Origin: Sanghuangporus weigelae | Lineage: Eukaryota; Basidiomycota; Agaricomycetes; Hymenochaetales; Hymenochaetaceae | Assembly (NCBI GenBank): GCA_033182465.1 | Contig: CP137326.1 | Location: 1,519,501-1,583,500 of the forward strand | Direction of reading: 5' to 3' | DNA length: 64,000 nucleotides | Shown here: in pieces, positions 46,901 through 59,900 of the stretch | How positions within the stretch are numbered: position 1 is the stretch's first letter | How the letters are laid out: each line of letters starts with the position of its first letter | Program-made: the position numbers and the translations under genes | Notes under the pieces: generated by a model | What the model was told of the DNA's origin: nothing | The model's database searches: none | What the model saw: the letters and a program-made list of their open reading frames with translations, nothing else

Positions 46901-48169
46901 ACATCGTGCTTTGGAGAGGCCATTTCAATGCCACGGGTTCAGAGACATCTGTGAACCTGACCATCAATGGCGGCGAAGGTGAATTTTCAACGGAAAAATT
47001 TGCGTGGATATTCCATTCATCATTTTATAGCGTTCGCCGCAAGTGTATGGCTTAACAATGTTTTCTTGAACACAGCCTTCGGAAAGTAGGCGCGCTTTGT
47101 TGTTCCTCTGGCTGAGTGTTGCTCAAGCGATTTCTTCATAAGCTCTACAAACAACAGGTTTATCCTCGAGGAGACAGATCAAGTATATACTTTTCCAGAG
47201 GGCTCAGTATTAGCGGGGCAGGACAATGTGATAACTATTGTTCAGGTACGTTGTGCTGTTTACCATGGGCCCTCACTCGAATGAGAATCGGTTCTGACGC
47301 TCTCGTTACAAGGATAATATGGGCTTAAATGAATCTCAAAGTAGGTTCTTGGCTCTGACTCAGTGTTCTTCCGATCGCTGATCTTCCTTTAAAGGTACTC
47401 AAAATTCGTCCAAGTCTCCTCGTGGAGTTCGTGGATTCGAACTAAACACCGGTAACTTTTCCGAGTGGAAGGTGCAAGGAAAAGTAGGAGGTTATACCGA
47501 GCATGTCTTTCGCCTCCTTTTCTGCATCGTCTCGGGATGTTAATGCATCTGCACAGTTTCCCTGATAAAGTGAGGGGAGTATTGAACGAGGGTGGTCTTT
47601 TCGGAGAAAGGGAAGGCTGGCATCTACCGAGTTTCGACACGTCCTCTTGGGAGGACAGGAACATCACAGACGCCCTTCCTGGTGGAGCTACCGGTGTTGG
47701 GTTCTTCGTGACGACATTCAATCTGGATATCCCCGACGGGACGGACGTGCCCATTAGCTTTGTCTTTGACGGAGGGTCGGACGAGACAGTTCAGCCGTAC
47801 CGCGCGATTCTGTTTGTGAATGGTTGGATGATGGGCAAGAGAGTCGCTAATCTCGGGTAAGTGTCTCTTCAAAACTATGTTCTTCTAGTGTACTCAAAAT
47901 TCCGCTCAAAGACCTCAAACCAAGTTCCCGGTGCATCAGGGAATACTTAATTACCATGGAGAGAAGTTTGTTCAATTCTTTTGGATTCCCTCTTCATTGT
48001 ATGTCTTATAACTCCACTTTGTAGCACGGTCGCTGTTGCTCTCTGGTCGATGCTTCCGGATGTGACTATCACACCGACACTGGAACTAGCTGTTGATGGT
48101 CTTGTGGAGGGAGGAGTTGGCGGAATTGTCACGAACAATCCCGGATTCTCAGCTCGCTCTGCGATTTGA
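43924..48169 (+). CDS. lacA: Secreted beta-galactosidase, GH35 (copy 1)
   Basis: A retaining exo-glycosidase acting on terminal beta-galactose of plant polysaccharides. The start [20 protein letters not shown] encodes a signal peptide. The first exons read 43924-44168, 44246-44352, 44410-44520, 44589-44764, 44814-44825 and 44877 onward, all in phase. Family motifs: [48 protein letters not shown] (acid/base Glu in NEY) and [14 protein letters not shown] (nucleophile Glu), then beta-rich C-terminal domains with WRGHFNATG and [15 protein letters not shown]. Length is about 1,000 residues, the usual fungal size. The exon 44814-44825 is only 12 nt. It looks intact and is paralogous to the gene at 56918-61065. 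Confidence 0.93.
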
Positions 48170-48740
48170 ATATTTTATTCGCTTTTGAGCAAAACTTTGC
48201 TATCCTTACGTCCCGGACTTCCACTTAGCAGATTTTGATTCTTCGGACTTTGCCACGTGATCACGTCGCGTCATGTAAACTCCGATTTGTGCTCCGCTCC
48301 GACCTTCAGATTAAGAAATGTACTGCGTCAGACAAAAGCCAGAACTCGTTTGAGTGAAGGAATTTGCGACTCAAAATCTAGACCTTATCGGTCACGCAGA
48401 GCTCATTACCGGACATCCGACATTATAACTCCGACAATTGACAGCGATTTCGGCTGCTTTATAGGTGCCGTCGAGATAAAGGAAGAAGAATACAAAGCAG
48501 GAATCCTAAGGACATGACAATTATAGAAGGTCGCAATGATTTGACAAAGTGTTTTTACCGCAACCGAAATTCTGGACTGTGTCTCACTACTCGTGCATAC
48601 GGATAGCTTCGCAGTGAAATTAATTGCGAAAAAAAGGGGGGCTCAAGCTAAGTAAATAGAATCTGTCTGAGGCTAGGATCAACAAACCGATTAATTTCAG
48701 AGGCATTCGAAGCGTCTGCAATGCATTAATAACCCCATTT
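48170..48740. other. Convergent 3' region between GH35-1 and HRI1
   Basis: 570 bp between opposing stop codons. Nothing recognised beyond presumed 3' UTRs. Confidence 0.35.
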
Positions 48741-49658
48741 CTAATCGTTACGAATTGGAGCCCTCTCGTGGGTCTGAACGCATTTCCACAGCCCTTGGGG
48801 CGCCGGGAGCTCGAAGGATCCAGAGAGAGGAGCCTGCGGAGCATTACAGACTTCCATGCAGGGAATATTACCCTGACCCGAGCGGCAGACAGGTCCCCAA
48901 GTTTTTGCATTGCTGTCCGCAGTACCTCCGGAAAGTATCCAACGTTCAGCAGTGAAACCATTCGTATCTCTAAGAACGCCTTGACACCAGCCACCCACGC
49001 GGATTAGCACGCCGCAAACGTCCTCGGGAACGATGTCTTTCGGATGCACGCAGATGCCTCGTGCAGCAGCTTCGGAACCATCGCGAAAACGAACAAAGAC
49101 AGCCGCACACGCCGGATCAACGCGCAGGTCGTGCCACACTTCTTGGTATCTGCGCAGGACGCCGTTCGCATCTTTCATTTCTCCCCGCTCACACGTGTCG
49201 CCATTTGGCATGGGGGAGCTCACGCCCGAATCACGCACATTCAACGCGTCGGACGTGCGCGAGTCGACCCAGTGTGTCCATGTACTCTCCGTGAGGTTGT
49301 TGTCTGAGGATCCAGACTGATGGGTGGCTATACCGGCGAAAGCCCAATCAATGGCGAATGATGGTTGCGGTTCATGGGCATGAGCGGCGTCCGGTATGCA
49401 ATCGACGAGGACTCGGAGGTCAACGAATATCCCGGAAGGCGCGGTGAGTACAAGCGTAGACGTACGCTCCTGCGGTGCATCATCATCCTGCATGTGCATA
49501 TACGTAAGTTCAAGCCAAATGCAGTGATCGATGTGCGAATTATGGACAAAGTTGACCCAGGATTGACATCGTGTCTTTGGCAAAACACACGCGAAACGTA
49601 CCCACTGTATTGATACGCGTGTTGTGGCTGTCGGGATCGGCTCTTTGTCGTCTGGCAT
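48741..49658 (-). CDS. HRI1: HRI1 family protein
   Basis: This fits the fungal HRI1 family (a small beta-rich protein; yeast Hri1 interacts with Sec72 and Hrr25, function unknown). Order: TRVSIQW, then STLVLTAPSGIFVDLRVL, FAIDWAFAGIA, ESTWTHWVDSRTSD, PMPNGDTCERGEM and YQEVWHDLRV, ending in a C-terminal domain with WCQGVLRDTNGFTAERW. The unspliced frame is 305 codons. Residues between IQW and DDDAPQER are encoded by a likely 114-nt intron (49601-49488, GTACGT..CATGCAG) with no stop and length divisible by three. Splicing gives 267 residues, closer to the family. Single or two exons; no signal peptide. Confidence 0.8.
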   Translation of the reverse strand: MPDDKEPIPTATTRVSIQWVRFACVLPKTRCQSWVNFVHNSHIDHCIWLELTYMHMQDDDAPQERTSTLVLTAPSGIFVDLRVLVDCIPDAAHAHEPQPSFAIDWAFAGIATHQSGSSDNNLTESTWTHWVDSRTSDALNVRDSGVSSPMPNGDTCERGEMKDANGVLRRYQEVWHDLRVDPACAAVFVRFRDGSEAAARGICVHPKDIVPEDVCGVLIRVGGWCQGVLRDTNGFTAERWILSGGTADSNAKTWGPVCRSGQGNIPCMEVCNAPQAPLSGSFELPAPQGLWKCVQTHERAPIRND

Positions 49659-52598
49659 TTACCAATTTCTCACAAACTGTAGTTCTGTGTGTGCCCAAGC
49701 CGGATGAGGCTCAGGGAAGGTCCAGGATAAGGCGATTAGGTGTTCGTAAACGTTAGGCATGGGATGGGAAATGCAGCCGATCACAAAAGAAAGATGCTTA
49801 CATATTCAAACTCCGAAAAGAGATAAAAACGATCACGTGAGAGAAATGTCGCGCGTCGACACGCGTTTACCACGCGTCGTGTCCTTGGACTCTCTGTGTT
49901 TGGAAGGTCAATGGGTCATAAGACCGTTCGACTATTCCGCAAGAGGTCCATAACACCCACGGCAAATTTCTGTCTTAGGTTTCAGAAAGTAATTTCCGTC
50001 CGTCAACCGCAGGCTCAGCGTAAGCGCTTTCGGACCTTGTTCCCATCGGCGGACCAAGCGGTGCAGGGGAGAAATTGCGTCAATATTTTCAATTTTAGTC
50101 TGTCTGGCACGTATTTCCAACTTACTTGCTTCTTCTCTGCCTTTACTAGTTCCTTCGAAGCTTCTCGTCCTCGGCTATTAAAGGACCAAACGAAGAATGA
50201 TGATACAAGGCTCCCAGGCTACTTGCGCCGGAAAGTTTCCCTATCCGGATTCCACCCTTCGCCATGAGACACTGGAACAGCAAGCATCGGTTTGAGCCAA
50301 TGATCTCTTGAAAGTGGCTAGCTCAAGCAGCTCCTCAGCTCCAATATAGGTCTACGGTGACCATTTTGTGTCTAGATGTTGGTGCTGATGGGACCTCATC
50401 GATCGATTACAGCTCCGATTTCTAAGGCGCGAAGCAGGAAGAGGAAAAGTTATGAGCAGTCAAACATGAGGCCTTCGTACGCTTCCCGCGCGGTAGGTCT
50501 GGTTCCACTTCTCAGCAGTGCCACAATAAACACATAGGTCGCCTGCTCCGAGGTGCATTGATACGATGATACGGGACGGCTCGCTGATCTCCTCGAGCTT
50601 CCATTCTTCCCCTTCGTTAAAAACGCCAAAAACACGCATGCGCTATTACTTACTCAGATTCGCTGTCGTCCGAGATTCGATCGCAGCGCAGCGCAAAAAA
50701 CTGCGTAGTAAAGTATTTGGCGGATAGGTACGATGATGCTCGGAGCGGAATAGCATAGAAGGAAGCAGAGCTGAGAAGCAGGGACCCAGTGGAGGAACCC
50801 TGGATGAAAGGGTTCTTTTGGATTCAGGAAGCCTGATCTCTATACATGAAGACAGCAGACTAGCAGCGGATGAGAGAGAAGCCGTAGCCGAAGGAGGAAG
50901 TTCGGACCAAAGCGACATGTCAAGATTATCCTCCAAGAACTTACGGAAGATTGAATAGACCCCAGAACTCTGGCAGCTATTTAAAAAAGCGGAAATGATT
51001 AATACATGTCATTAATGGAAAGGCTATACGAGAAGGAAGGGAAGTCCGATGACCTAGGGGTAGCAAATGAATCTCGAAGGCTTTCCTTGTGGCTAAGGCC
51101 CGCAGTTAGTCATTTCCCCTCTGTTTGACGCTCAAAAAATGGTTATGGGCGCTTATAAGACTACGAAGCGCAGCTTCGTAACGGTTTAAATCCTGTATAT
51201 CGGTCCTGAGATGGGAAGGATTAGAATAAGGGGCTGTTGATATTAACGAGCAATAATGATACAACCGTGCTTACAAAACGGAACTTTCCAATTGTGTAAC
51301 AAAAATGGAACGGCGAGATGCGGTGTAACGTTGGGCCTTTCGGGTGGTTGCAACACATTTGTATTGTCAGATAGGCATTAGCATCAACAATTGGAGAGGA
51401 AGACTAGGAGCGAAGCGCTTCGCGAGCCCCGTTACTCGTGGGCCATGGCACAGACCCAGGCGGACATCATTGTGTTTGCTCCGAGTCTTTCGTAAGGGGC
51501 GCCATGCACCGATTCTCTGGATTCGGAGTGGACAGGAAGAAGACGTGCAAAGCAAGATCGCCATCGGTATCATGCTTCATCGGAGAGGCGAAGAGTAAGG
51601 TAAGGGCAAGTGGACTGAATAAGGTTTAATGGACGAGGCTCTGGAATGCGCCGTGTCCATCCACCTCCACCTGAGGGGCATCTAGAGACATGCATCAAAA
51701 TCTTGTTTGCTGCCGTTAAAGTGGCCACGCCTTTCGGACAAGATCTGGCCTAGTAATAGACCTTTGAGCTGAAATTCGGCTATAGGCGTATACACATATA
51801 CGTATGTATATGCCATCTTGATAGCTTGTCAGCTTTCTTCGATCCTGAGCTTAGCAGCCGATAGAGGCATTCAGATGAGCGTGGGCGAGCTGCGATTGGA
51901 TAGGCGGCGCAAAAATGGATGAGAATGAATTGATATCGCGGAAAACCGAGAATCATCGGCATCTCGAATTGCAAAGCGAAATGGACAGGGGTCTTTTGAG
52001 TATTGCAAACGTGACGCTATCTGCACGGTCTGGCTGTTGTCATTCAGATTGCTAGTACGGGCAGATATACCTGCTGCAGATATGGATAATACGAGCGGGA
52101 ATTCTAGTTACTTGTAATCGAAGGAGTATTGCCGTGGACAGAGGCTCCGGGCTCCGAGACCGGCCTGGCTGGAGCCATGGCTCAGGTGCCAGTGGATTAA
52201 ATTAATATTAAAAAGAGATTATCCCGCGTAAATGATCGTATCGCGTTAGTTTAAATAGCGGAGTAACTTGGAGAGCAAGGGCCACGATAAAAAGTGTTTG
52301 GGGACTAGAAGAGGAAAGAATAAGAGACTCATAAGCGTTGTATTCGGAGTGCGACTACCACTGGACCCTTATGATACGGCCTACTTATTCAAGCGAAATG
52401 CTCGCTTGCTCCTTGTCTCCTGCCCTCACCTACTCCGCCTCCTCCTCAGACTCGCTCGAGAGCACGTCCTGCACGTCGCTCGCAGCACATCAGCATCATC
52501 GATATCGCATCCAAAGGGCATGCTCGCAGCGTGAACGTGAACGTGAACTCGCCTTTCATATCTTACGCTCGCCTTTCACAATCGCCTCCTCGACGCCC
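49659..52598. other. 2.9-kb gene-poor stretch upstream of HTH gene
   Basis: No convincing gene on either strand. A minus-strand 96-codon frame (50646-50936) and plus-strand fragments near 51344-51629 lack domains. Small perfect palindromes occur at 51410-51423 (GCGAAGCGCTTCGC), and a TACGAAGC/GCTTCGTA hairpin lies at about 51163-51181. The last 300 bp is a CT-rich leader of the downstream gene; an in-frame ATG at 52338 could extend that protein. Confidence 0.35.
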
Positions 52599-54702
52599 AT
52601 GGCCGACCAGCACCAGACCCATTCCGCCACGTTCCCTTACATGCTCGACGGCACAGGCATCCATATCGACATCTCAGGCAGTCCCCATGGCCATCGCAGC
52701 CAAGATCAAGGCCATGACCAAGGGCACGTTCAGAGTCCAGCACACATGTCGCCGCCCGATGGTGCTGGCGCAACCCAGTCTGCTTTCATGTACCACCCAT
52801 TCATGGACAACTCCCAACAGTCCTATGCAAACGCGATGCATCAGGCTTCTCCGACTGTGCATATGAGCCAGGGTCAACCGTTGACTCTTGACCCGGCTGA
52901 GCTCCGCACGCCATCCGTTGGCCCTAGTCGCGTCCTGACGCGCCGCCAAGCTCGGATGCAAGCAGCGCATCCATACGCAAATGTAATTCAAGAGAATCAG
53001 CAGCAGCAGCAGCTGAACGGGGTGCGCATATCTTAACTTGCCTTCGTCTTCAAGAGAGCTAACTTTCTCTTTTTTTTTCTAAATTATTTTATGTAATATT
53101 TATTTTATTACGAATTCTTTCTCGTTTATTTTTACCTCTCAGGGATTTGGACTGTTTGGCGCCGACACTAATTCTCCGCGTCCACAGACGCCGGCTGGCT
53201 TCCATGCAAGCGCGCAGCTCGCAGCTGGTCGTATCGGGATACCTGATCTCAATATCAGTCAGATCACAATTCCCGATACCTCTACTATGTCTCCTCAGCA
53301 CCCTGATACGCCTGCCTCGGTGACATCATCAACCTTTTCGCATTATGGGTTTGCGCAGTATACGAATAATGGACATTCTCGCTCAGCCAGCAGCTCAACT
53401 CATCCTCGTTCCACATCTCCCGCTGCCAGTGTCATGTCCGCAGCGACTTCCTTTTCTTCTGGATCGAAAACCAAGTCCGGTCGCTCGCGTCCTTCTGCTT
53501 CCTCGGGTTCTGCAGGCTATATCTCTGCAACATCATTTACACCTGTCCCTTCTGACACTACCACTGTCAAGCCCAAACGCCGGCTGCAGAATCGGCAGCG
53601 AAAGGAGATCTGCCAGTACTTCATAGAGAATCCGAATTCGCGTCAGGAAGATATAGCCGCACGTTGGGGCGTTGAGCGTTCGACTGTTAGCAAGATCTTG
53701 AAGAACAAGCACCGCTGGCTCGCTGTATCGGAAAACGACGACACAGTCCAAGCGAAGCATCGGCCGCCGAAGTTCGCTACAATCGAGCTTCATATGCAAT
53801 CTTGGCTGGTTGAGTGCCGTGAGTCCAAGACTGTCATCTCAGACGCCATGATCCGTGCCAAGGCTCGCGAACTAGCACGAGAGCTCGACATTCCTGAGGA
53901 CAAGTTCAAGGCTTCTGCAGGTTGGGTCGAGAACTACAAGCATCGTGCTAATATCAAGAAGGGTATCTGGGTCGGAAACCCCTCGCCGGGCGTCTACACG
54001 GATGAGGAGACCGAAGACGACGGTCCATTTCTCCACGATCTCATCGAAGAAAGGAGGCGTAAGCTAGCGCTGGACCAAGTAGATACTAAACGCGCTGCGC
54101 AGGATGCAGAGGACGGCGCTGATATCTCTGCAATTGATCTCGAGTCATCCTCTGTAACTCTCAACCCAACTGGAGAATGGTCATCCTCTATGGAGTTGTC
54201 TTTCGATGAGAGCAGCCCGACGGGTCTGCAGTCCCGAATGGACGTTGCGAACGAGGTCAACAGCCAGCTGGACGTTAACCAAAACGCTTCTGCTCCGCAA
54301 TTTCCTACCGCAAATGGATTCCTACAGCAACAGATAGAAACTGCACAAGTCTCGTGGACATCTAACGGCGGACCTGTAGCTACGAACGGCGGCGGCGGGC
54401 AGTCATCGGTCAGTGCACAAGAAGCATACTCGGCGATGGATATCGTGGTCCGTTTTGTCCAGTCTCAGAAGCCTACTTTTCTGACCGAGAAGGAGAGGAA
54501 CATCCTGACGGATATAAAGCACCTTATCTGGGTGAGCGCCGCACAGTCCACCTCGGCCTCTGCTGCCAGGAATGCTGCACCTGCAGCAATCGCAAATCCG
54601 GTGACGACAGCCATCAACGGGCCGATTGGGAATGTGAATGCGGTCGGAGCTACCCTAGCGTCCTCTAATCTTGCTCCCGGAGGGGAGCCTATCGCGGCAT
54701 AG
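52599..54702 (+). CDS. CENP-B-type HTH DNA-binding protein
   Basis: Two exons, 52599-53021 and 53143-54702 (121-nt intron, phase 0), encode 660 residues. The N-terminal 230 residues are His/Gln/Ser-rich and disordered. Around residues 240-300 is a psq-like HTH (RLQNRQRKEICQYFIENPNS, RQEDIAARWGVERSTVSKIL). It is followed by a Tc5/CENPB-type HTH (ELHMQSWLVECRESKTVISD, IRAKARELARELDIPEDKF, GWVENYKHRANIKKGIW). No DDE transposase domain follows; the rest is low complexity. This is the pattern of domesticated pogo-type DNA-binding proteins acting as transcription or centromere-binding factors. The start at MADQHQTH is chosen; the ATG at 52338 would add 87 low-complexity residues. Confidence 0.85.
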
Positions 54703-55880
54703 ACGACGTGATCACTTCATGTTATTCAATCATCAAAATTTGTCTCTTCGGAGGCGTCTCGCCAAGATCTATTGGTTCATCTCTACTATTTTCTTCTATT
54801 TTCTGCTCAAGGGCTGATGGTTTGCATTTCTTGGACCCTTCCACGACTGCTGCACATGTTTCTCTCATCTCAATTGCAAAGTATCCTCATCAAGTATCGT
54901 TGTTGCATTTCATTGTTCATCCAGTGTTTCTTTTGCGAGCCGATTCTCGTTTATGTCTCCCATAATTTGACATCATGCATTAGTTTTCCGGTGTTTTCTC
55001 TTCACTCATCTGCGATTTTATTATTCTACAGCATTCCATGCCACGTTTTCTTTTCTTTTCTTCGTCATATGCACGCATTTCTGTGCCATCATTAACTCTG
55101 CCGTATCATCACGTGTCTCGCTTGTGTTCTGTGTCCTTGCATTTTTTTACGGTTTTTGCTCCGGCAGCTTACTGCGCGTTTCGTTTGACTTCAACATGCG
55201 CTTGATCATATTCAATCATCTTGTACTACATACAATCCACCGAACTCATCGGTCCGACCTCACTGGCGTCCCCTGCTTTCCCATATATGACTACCTGTGA
55301 TTCCGATATAATTTTTGTGTTCTTGTAATTTCGTGAAGACGAATGTTTCGTCGTGCTTATGTATCTTTTGTACTCGAAATGAAATGTCCATACAGTGTAC
55401 AATTAGAAACACTGTTTTCTTGTATTGCATTGTGCGTGGCTTATCACTGAAACGTATGTTCCTGCACTACATCACGGATCATTCAGGCTAGAGGGTCTGC
55501 AGTGTCTGTCGTCAACCTTCCTCCCACTAGAACAGTGGAGTGTTACACAGCACGAAGTCATCCGGGAAATGAAAAGCGCTAGAGAACTGTAACAAACTTT
55601 GCGGGCGTGGTGGTGAAACCCATCTATCAGAAGAGTGGCAATTGAGCTGCCTTTCACGCTTAAGAGATCTCGGAGATTCTCCTACAGAGCACGAAGAATG
55701 CGGAAGAGTTAAGTTTGACCAGGATATTTATATGCATATTAAGGAACGACATGCCTATCAAATCACAGAACCTCACAGAACTTCTCGGTCAACTCCCAGG
55801 AGGGTCAGTCAGCTCTTCGATTTCTTAGAAGAGCCCCTCTTTGAGCTTCTAAATCGGATCCCAGAAGGTCCAATGAGAAG
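54703..55880. other. 3' UTR and intergenic, pyrimidine-rich
   Basis: About 1.2 kb of T/C-rich DNA. The first several hundred bases are probably the 3' UTR of the HTH gene. A plus-strand frame at 55642-56022 is antisense to the UPF0390 gene and is rejected as a gene. Confidence 0.4.
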
Positions 55881-56231
55881 TTATGCTTTATCAGAAAGGC
55901 AAAGGGGAACAAACTCTGCAGGAGCTTCGTTCCGTAAGATAGAAAGTGTTCCGGGTGAAACGGTAGCTGCGAGCTGTTGTTCAATCGATCGGTTGATCTT
56001 CGCAGACAATTTCTATCCGTAAGAAAGATCAAGCGACAACATCAGTCACAACTCCCCACGCAGTCTGAAGAAAATGATAAGACATACCTTGTGCAACGAT
56101 GCAGTCTTGACTGCAGCAGCTTTCTTGGGCGCGATAGCTCGCTTGCCCTTCTTCGGGTTCGCAGCAGCTTTGGCGGCATGCCGCGAGGACTCTTGCTTCT
56201 TCTGAAGACCTTTTGACTTGCCCTGGGCCAT
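55881..56231 (-). CDS. UPF0390 (zer1/LC10-like) small basic protein
   Basis: Two exons, 56231-56088 and 56012-55881 (75-nt intron, phase 0), give 91 residues. The N-terminus MAQGKSKGLQKKQESSRHAA followed by KKGKRAIAPKKAAAVKTASL is diagnostic of the family related to human LC10/UPF0390 and fission yeast zer1. The second exon, KLSAKINRSIEQQLAATVSP with GTLSILRN, matches the family helix. The protein is small, Lys-rich and likely nuclear or nucleolar; no biochemical role is established to my knowledge. It diverges from the second galactosidase, about 690 bp between starts. Confidence 0.88.
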
Positions 56232-56917
56232 TTCTGTTAATGGAATCAAGAGAGAACTGTTGAATGACGGAAGCAAACACGAGAAATTTTAGTCCAGTCT
56301 TAGTAATACGTATACACTATCACGTGGATTACGCGTCTTGTCACTTCCCCCTCACAGTGACCGTGACGGTTCCTTTTGCGCGGAGACCCCCCTCCGGACA
56401 ATCTCTGCCTTGCGCACCCGCCATGATCGTCTGAACTGGAAGTACAATCGAGTCTGTTCGCTTCATGTTCAATTTAGGCCTAATGTGTTTGACGGCACGA
56501 TCAATTCCCGCGATGCGAAACACCGTAGTATGAAGCTACCATTTGGCATTTGCCTCTTATTCTCTGGCACTCGTGCTGGACTGTCCAAAGTCCGAAGCTC
56601 CCAATCTCGGTCGCCTTGGGTCGCGAAACGCGCTGGTCAAATTTTTTGCGTCGTCTATTTATCTGTCTGTGCCTAGACAAGTTCAAACTAGAATTCCTCC
56701 TGCTACGGCCCGCGCAAGCTTCGCCGGAATTCAGCCCGTATTCAGCCGGTCCTTCAGTTACTTCTTGGTCTCGTGAATGGTCACAAGCTACTCTGACGTT
56801 GTTCTAGCACCAATGTCATGGACCTATGCGCTTTTCTTCAGCGTGTATAAGTGCTCTTTGCAGCTCGAGTGGGTGTAGCATTGTCGCCGCATCAAGCGAG
56901 ATCGTTCGGCGACGACG
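56232..56917. promoter_or_regulatory. Divergent intergenic region UPF0390 / GH35-2
   Basis: About 690 bp between the two starts. TATAAG at about 56846-56851 lies 70 bp upstream of the galactosidase ATG and is a candidate core promoter. ORFs within are short and overlapping. Confidence 0.4.
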
Positions 56918-59900
56918 ATGTTTCTGCGCCAACTTTTCATCATCTGGTCCTCTGTGATTCTCCTTTCTCTTGTCACCATTGGTGGTGCATTCTCCTCAAC
57001 CGGACTTACCGATGTGGTTCAGTGGGACAAATATAGTCTCCTGCTGAAGGGTCAAAGAGTATTTCTTCAGTAAGTGTATCTTCAAAGTTGAATAATGCGA
57101 TGCTTATTTGGTTTTGTCCAGTTCTGGGGAATTTCATACGTACCGCCTGCCCGTGCCTGCACTATGGCTCGACATCTTGCAGAAGGTCAAGTCTATGGGA
57201 ATGAATGCTGTCAGTGTATGCGTCCACTGTATGTACGGATTCTATTGCGTTCTGCGATCTTCTAACCTCGTCCTAATTTAATAGGGGGCCAGATAAATCC
57301 GTCTCCCGGGGTCGTCGACTTCGATGGAATACGCTCCTTACAAAGTTTATTTGACGCCGCCAAGGCAGCTGGCATTTGGATTGTTCTTAGACCTGGTACG
57401 AACTACTTTAAGCGTTTCCGGCGCATACTCAACTTCCACTTCCCTACGCAGGTCCGTATATTAATGCTGAAACAACGGCAGGAGGCATTGCCCACTGGGC
57501 CACCTCTCAGGTTGCCGGAACTCTGAGAACAAATGCTACTGACTATCGTGCTGCGTGGCAAGACTATATTTCTGGGATTATCAACGTTACAATCCCAAAT
57601 CAGATTACCGAGGGTGGACCTGTGATAGGTAAGGAAACGATTTGACTGCATGCCTGGGACGTCGTAACAGAATGAGAGTCCTTTAGCTGTGCAAGTCGGT
57701 ATGTTCTTTCAGCTGGATCCTCTGGAAGTATTCTAACAATTGCTTGAAGACAACGAGTACTCGCAGAGTGGGTTTGGACGTGCCGAATATTTCCAGGAGC
57801 TGGAGAACACATATCGGGCTGGTAGAATTGTCGTTCCTTTGACGTACAATGACCCTGGAGAGCGCATGAACTTTATTAACGGAACGGTTAGTAACAGTGT
57901 CAGTTTTATGCTCCAGCGTGTAATTATCCATTGCTTTGACAGGGCGCAGTTGATATTTACGGGTACGAACATTGTTCGTACAAGGATATGCTGCGGGAAT
58001 TTGACAACGATCCTCGATAGGCTTGATTCGTATCCACAAGGTTTCGACTGCTCAAATCCGACAAGATGGGCTCCGATCCCCACCAATTGGCATGACTACC
58101 ATGAAGGTACGTCAAATATTCTTGTATTGTAGAGAATCGAAGTGATCTGGACCACCTCTAGTCGTGAATCCGAGCCAGCCCTTCTACTTCCCCGAGGTGT
58201 GCGATGGAAAGTTCAGCGTTATCTCGAATCAACCTGATCCAGTGACATAGTTTCAAGGAGGGTCATTTGACGCCTGGGGACCAACTGCACCAGGTTATGA
58301 TGCTTGCCGGCAGCTAACTGGGCCCGACTTCCAAGACGTATTCTATCGAGGACTCTGGGCAACAAACGCAAAGCTTCTCAGTTTCTATATGCTGTATGGG
58401 TATGCGTAAGAGATTTGGTACATGATAGCATGATGCTTATGATTCCCCCACAGAGGCACGTCCTGGGGAGCAATACCATTTCCTGGTGTATACAGTAAGT
58501 CGCACTTACAGAGTGAAAATGGTTTACAATTGAGATCCTCTTAGCTTCGTATGACTATGGCAGTACCGTTGCGGAAAATCGAGTTCTTACGTCGAAATCA
58601 ACGGAACTGAGACGTCAAGGTCTTTTCATCCAATCCTCACCAGAGTTTTACAAGACGGACTGGATTGGAAACAGTTCGTCCACCGCAGTCAGCTTATCAA
58701 ACCCAAATGCATTTGCTGTATTTCTCTCCAACCCTGATATTGGAGCTGGGTTCTATATAACTCGACAAAACGATTCAACTTCGACGTAAGTCATCAGTAT
58801 TCTCCGTGCTGCCGCCATTGGACTCATTTGATCATTGTTCTTTTAGTGCCGTGACCGACTTCAGCCTGCAAGTTTCTACCTCGATTGGACAGTTAACTGT
58901 CCCGCAGACGATTCTGTCAATCCGACTCTCAGGCCGTCAGTCCAAAGTCATCGTCACCGATTATCGCTTCGGTGAATCTCATGCTCTGTACTCAACTGCT
59001 CCTGTCCTGTTCGCTGGCCGAATCGGTACCCGAGATATCCTATTCTTTTACGGTGACTCAGACCAGCAGCATGAATTTGCAATTGATCTGAAGGGACCTG
59101 GAAGCACCACAAGAAACGCAAATGTTAAGACGACATCCGGCTCTTCATCTAATGCGACCATTTTCAGCATTCTCGGAAATGTCACAGGTCTGGTCACCAT
59201 CTTTGATTCCGACAAGCAACTGGTGCTCTTCAGCGACACTGACACAGCTGGAACATTCTTTGCACCTGTCATCCCACCAAGCGCCCCGTCGGACGATGTA
59301 CAGACGTTCGCCAACTACTGGCAATTTGGGTCAAACGAGACTGTCCTTGTTGGTGGCCCATATCTCGTTCGGAATGCGAGCGTAACAGGATCGGAGCTCC
59401 ATCTCAGAGGAGACTTAAATGTTTCCAGCGAAGTGACCTTGACAGTGATTGCGCCGCCTAAGGTGTCTTCTGTCTTCTGGAATGGAAGAGAAGTGAAGAA
59501 GGATAGAAGGGCAAGCATGTCGTTGACGCGAAGTGGAGGCTTTGTCGGCTCTCTCGGTGCTCGATTATCCGCAGAGTCCTTCAGAATACCCGAGTTGACT
59601 GGGTGGAGGTTCGCGGACAGTCTCCCGGAGATCCATGGGAACTTCTCTGACGAGGATTGGATCATCGCTAATCATACAGCGACTAATATTCCTTTCAAGC
59701 CTTTCTACGGTGATGGAAAAATCCTTTATGGCTGCGATTATGGCTTGTGCGTGACAGAAACCAAATGTTGGCTTACGCTGATGTCTTGCTTCTAGCTGTG
59801 AAAATGTCGTGCTCTGGAGAGGCCACTTCAATGCTTCGGGAGACGAGAAGTCCGTCAACCTGACGATCAATGGAGGGGAAGGTACGTAAGTAGAGTCTGA

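Noticed and set aside
55975-55990. Suspected single-base frameshift in the UPF0390 second exon
   Set aside because: On recounting bases the frame is continuous and the two exons total 276 nt; no frameshift exists.
55642-56022. 126-codon plus-strand ORF
   Set aside because: Antisense to the second exon and intron of the UPF0390 gene, whose family match is clear.
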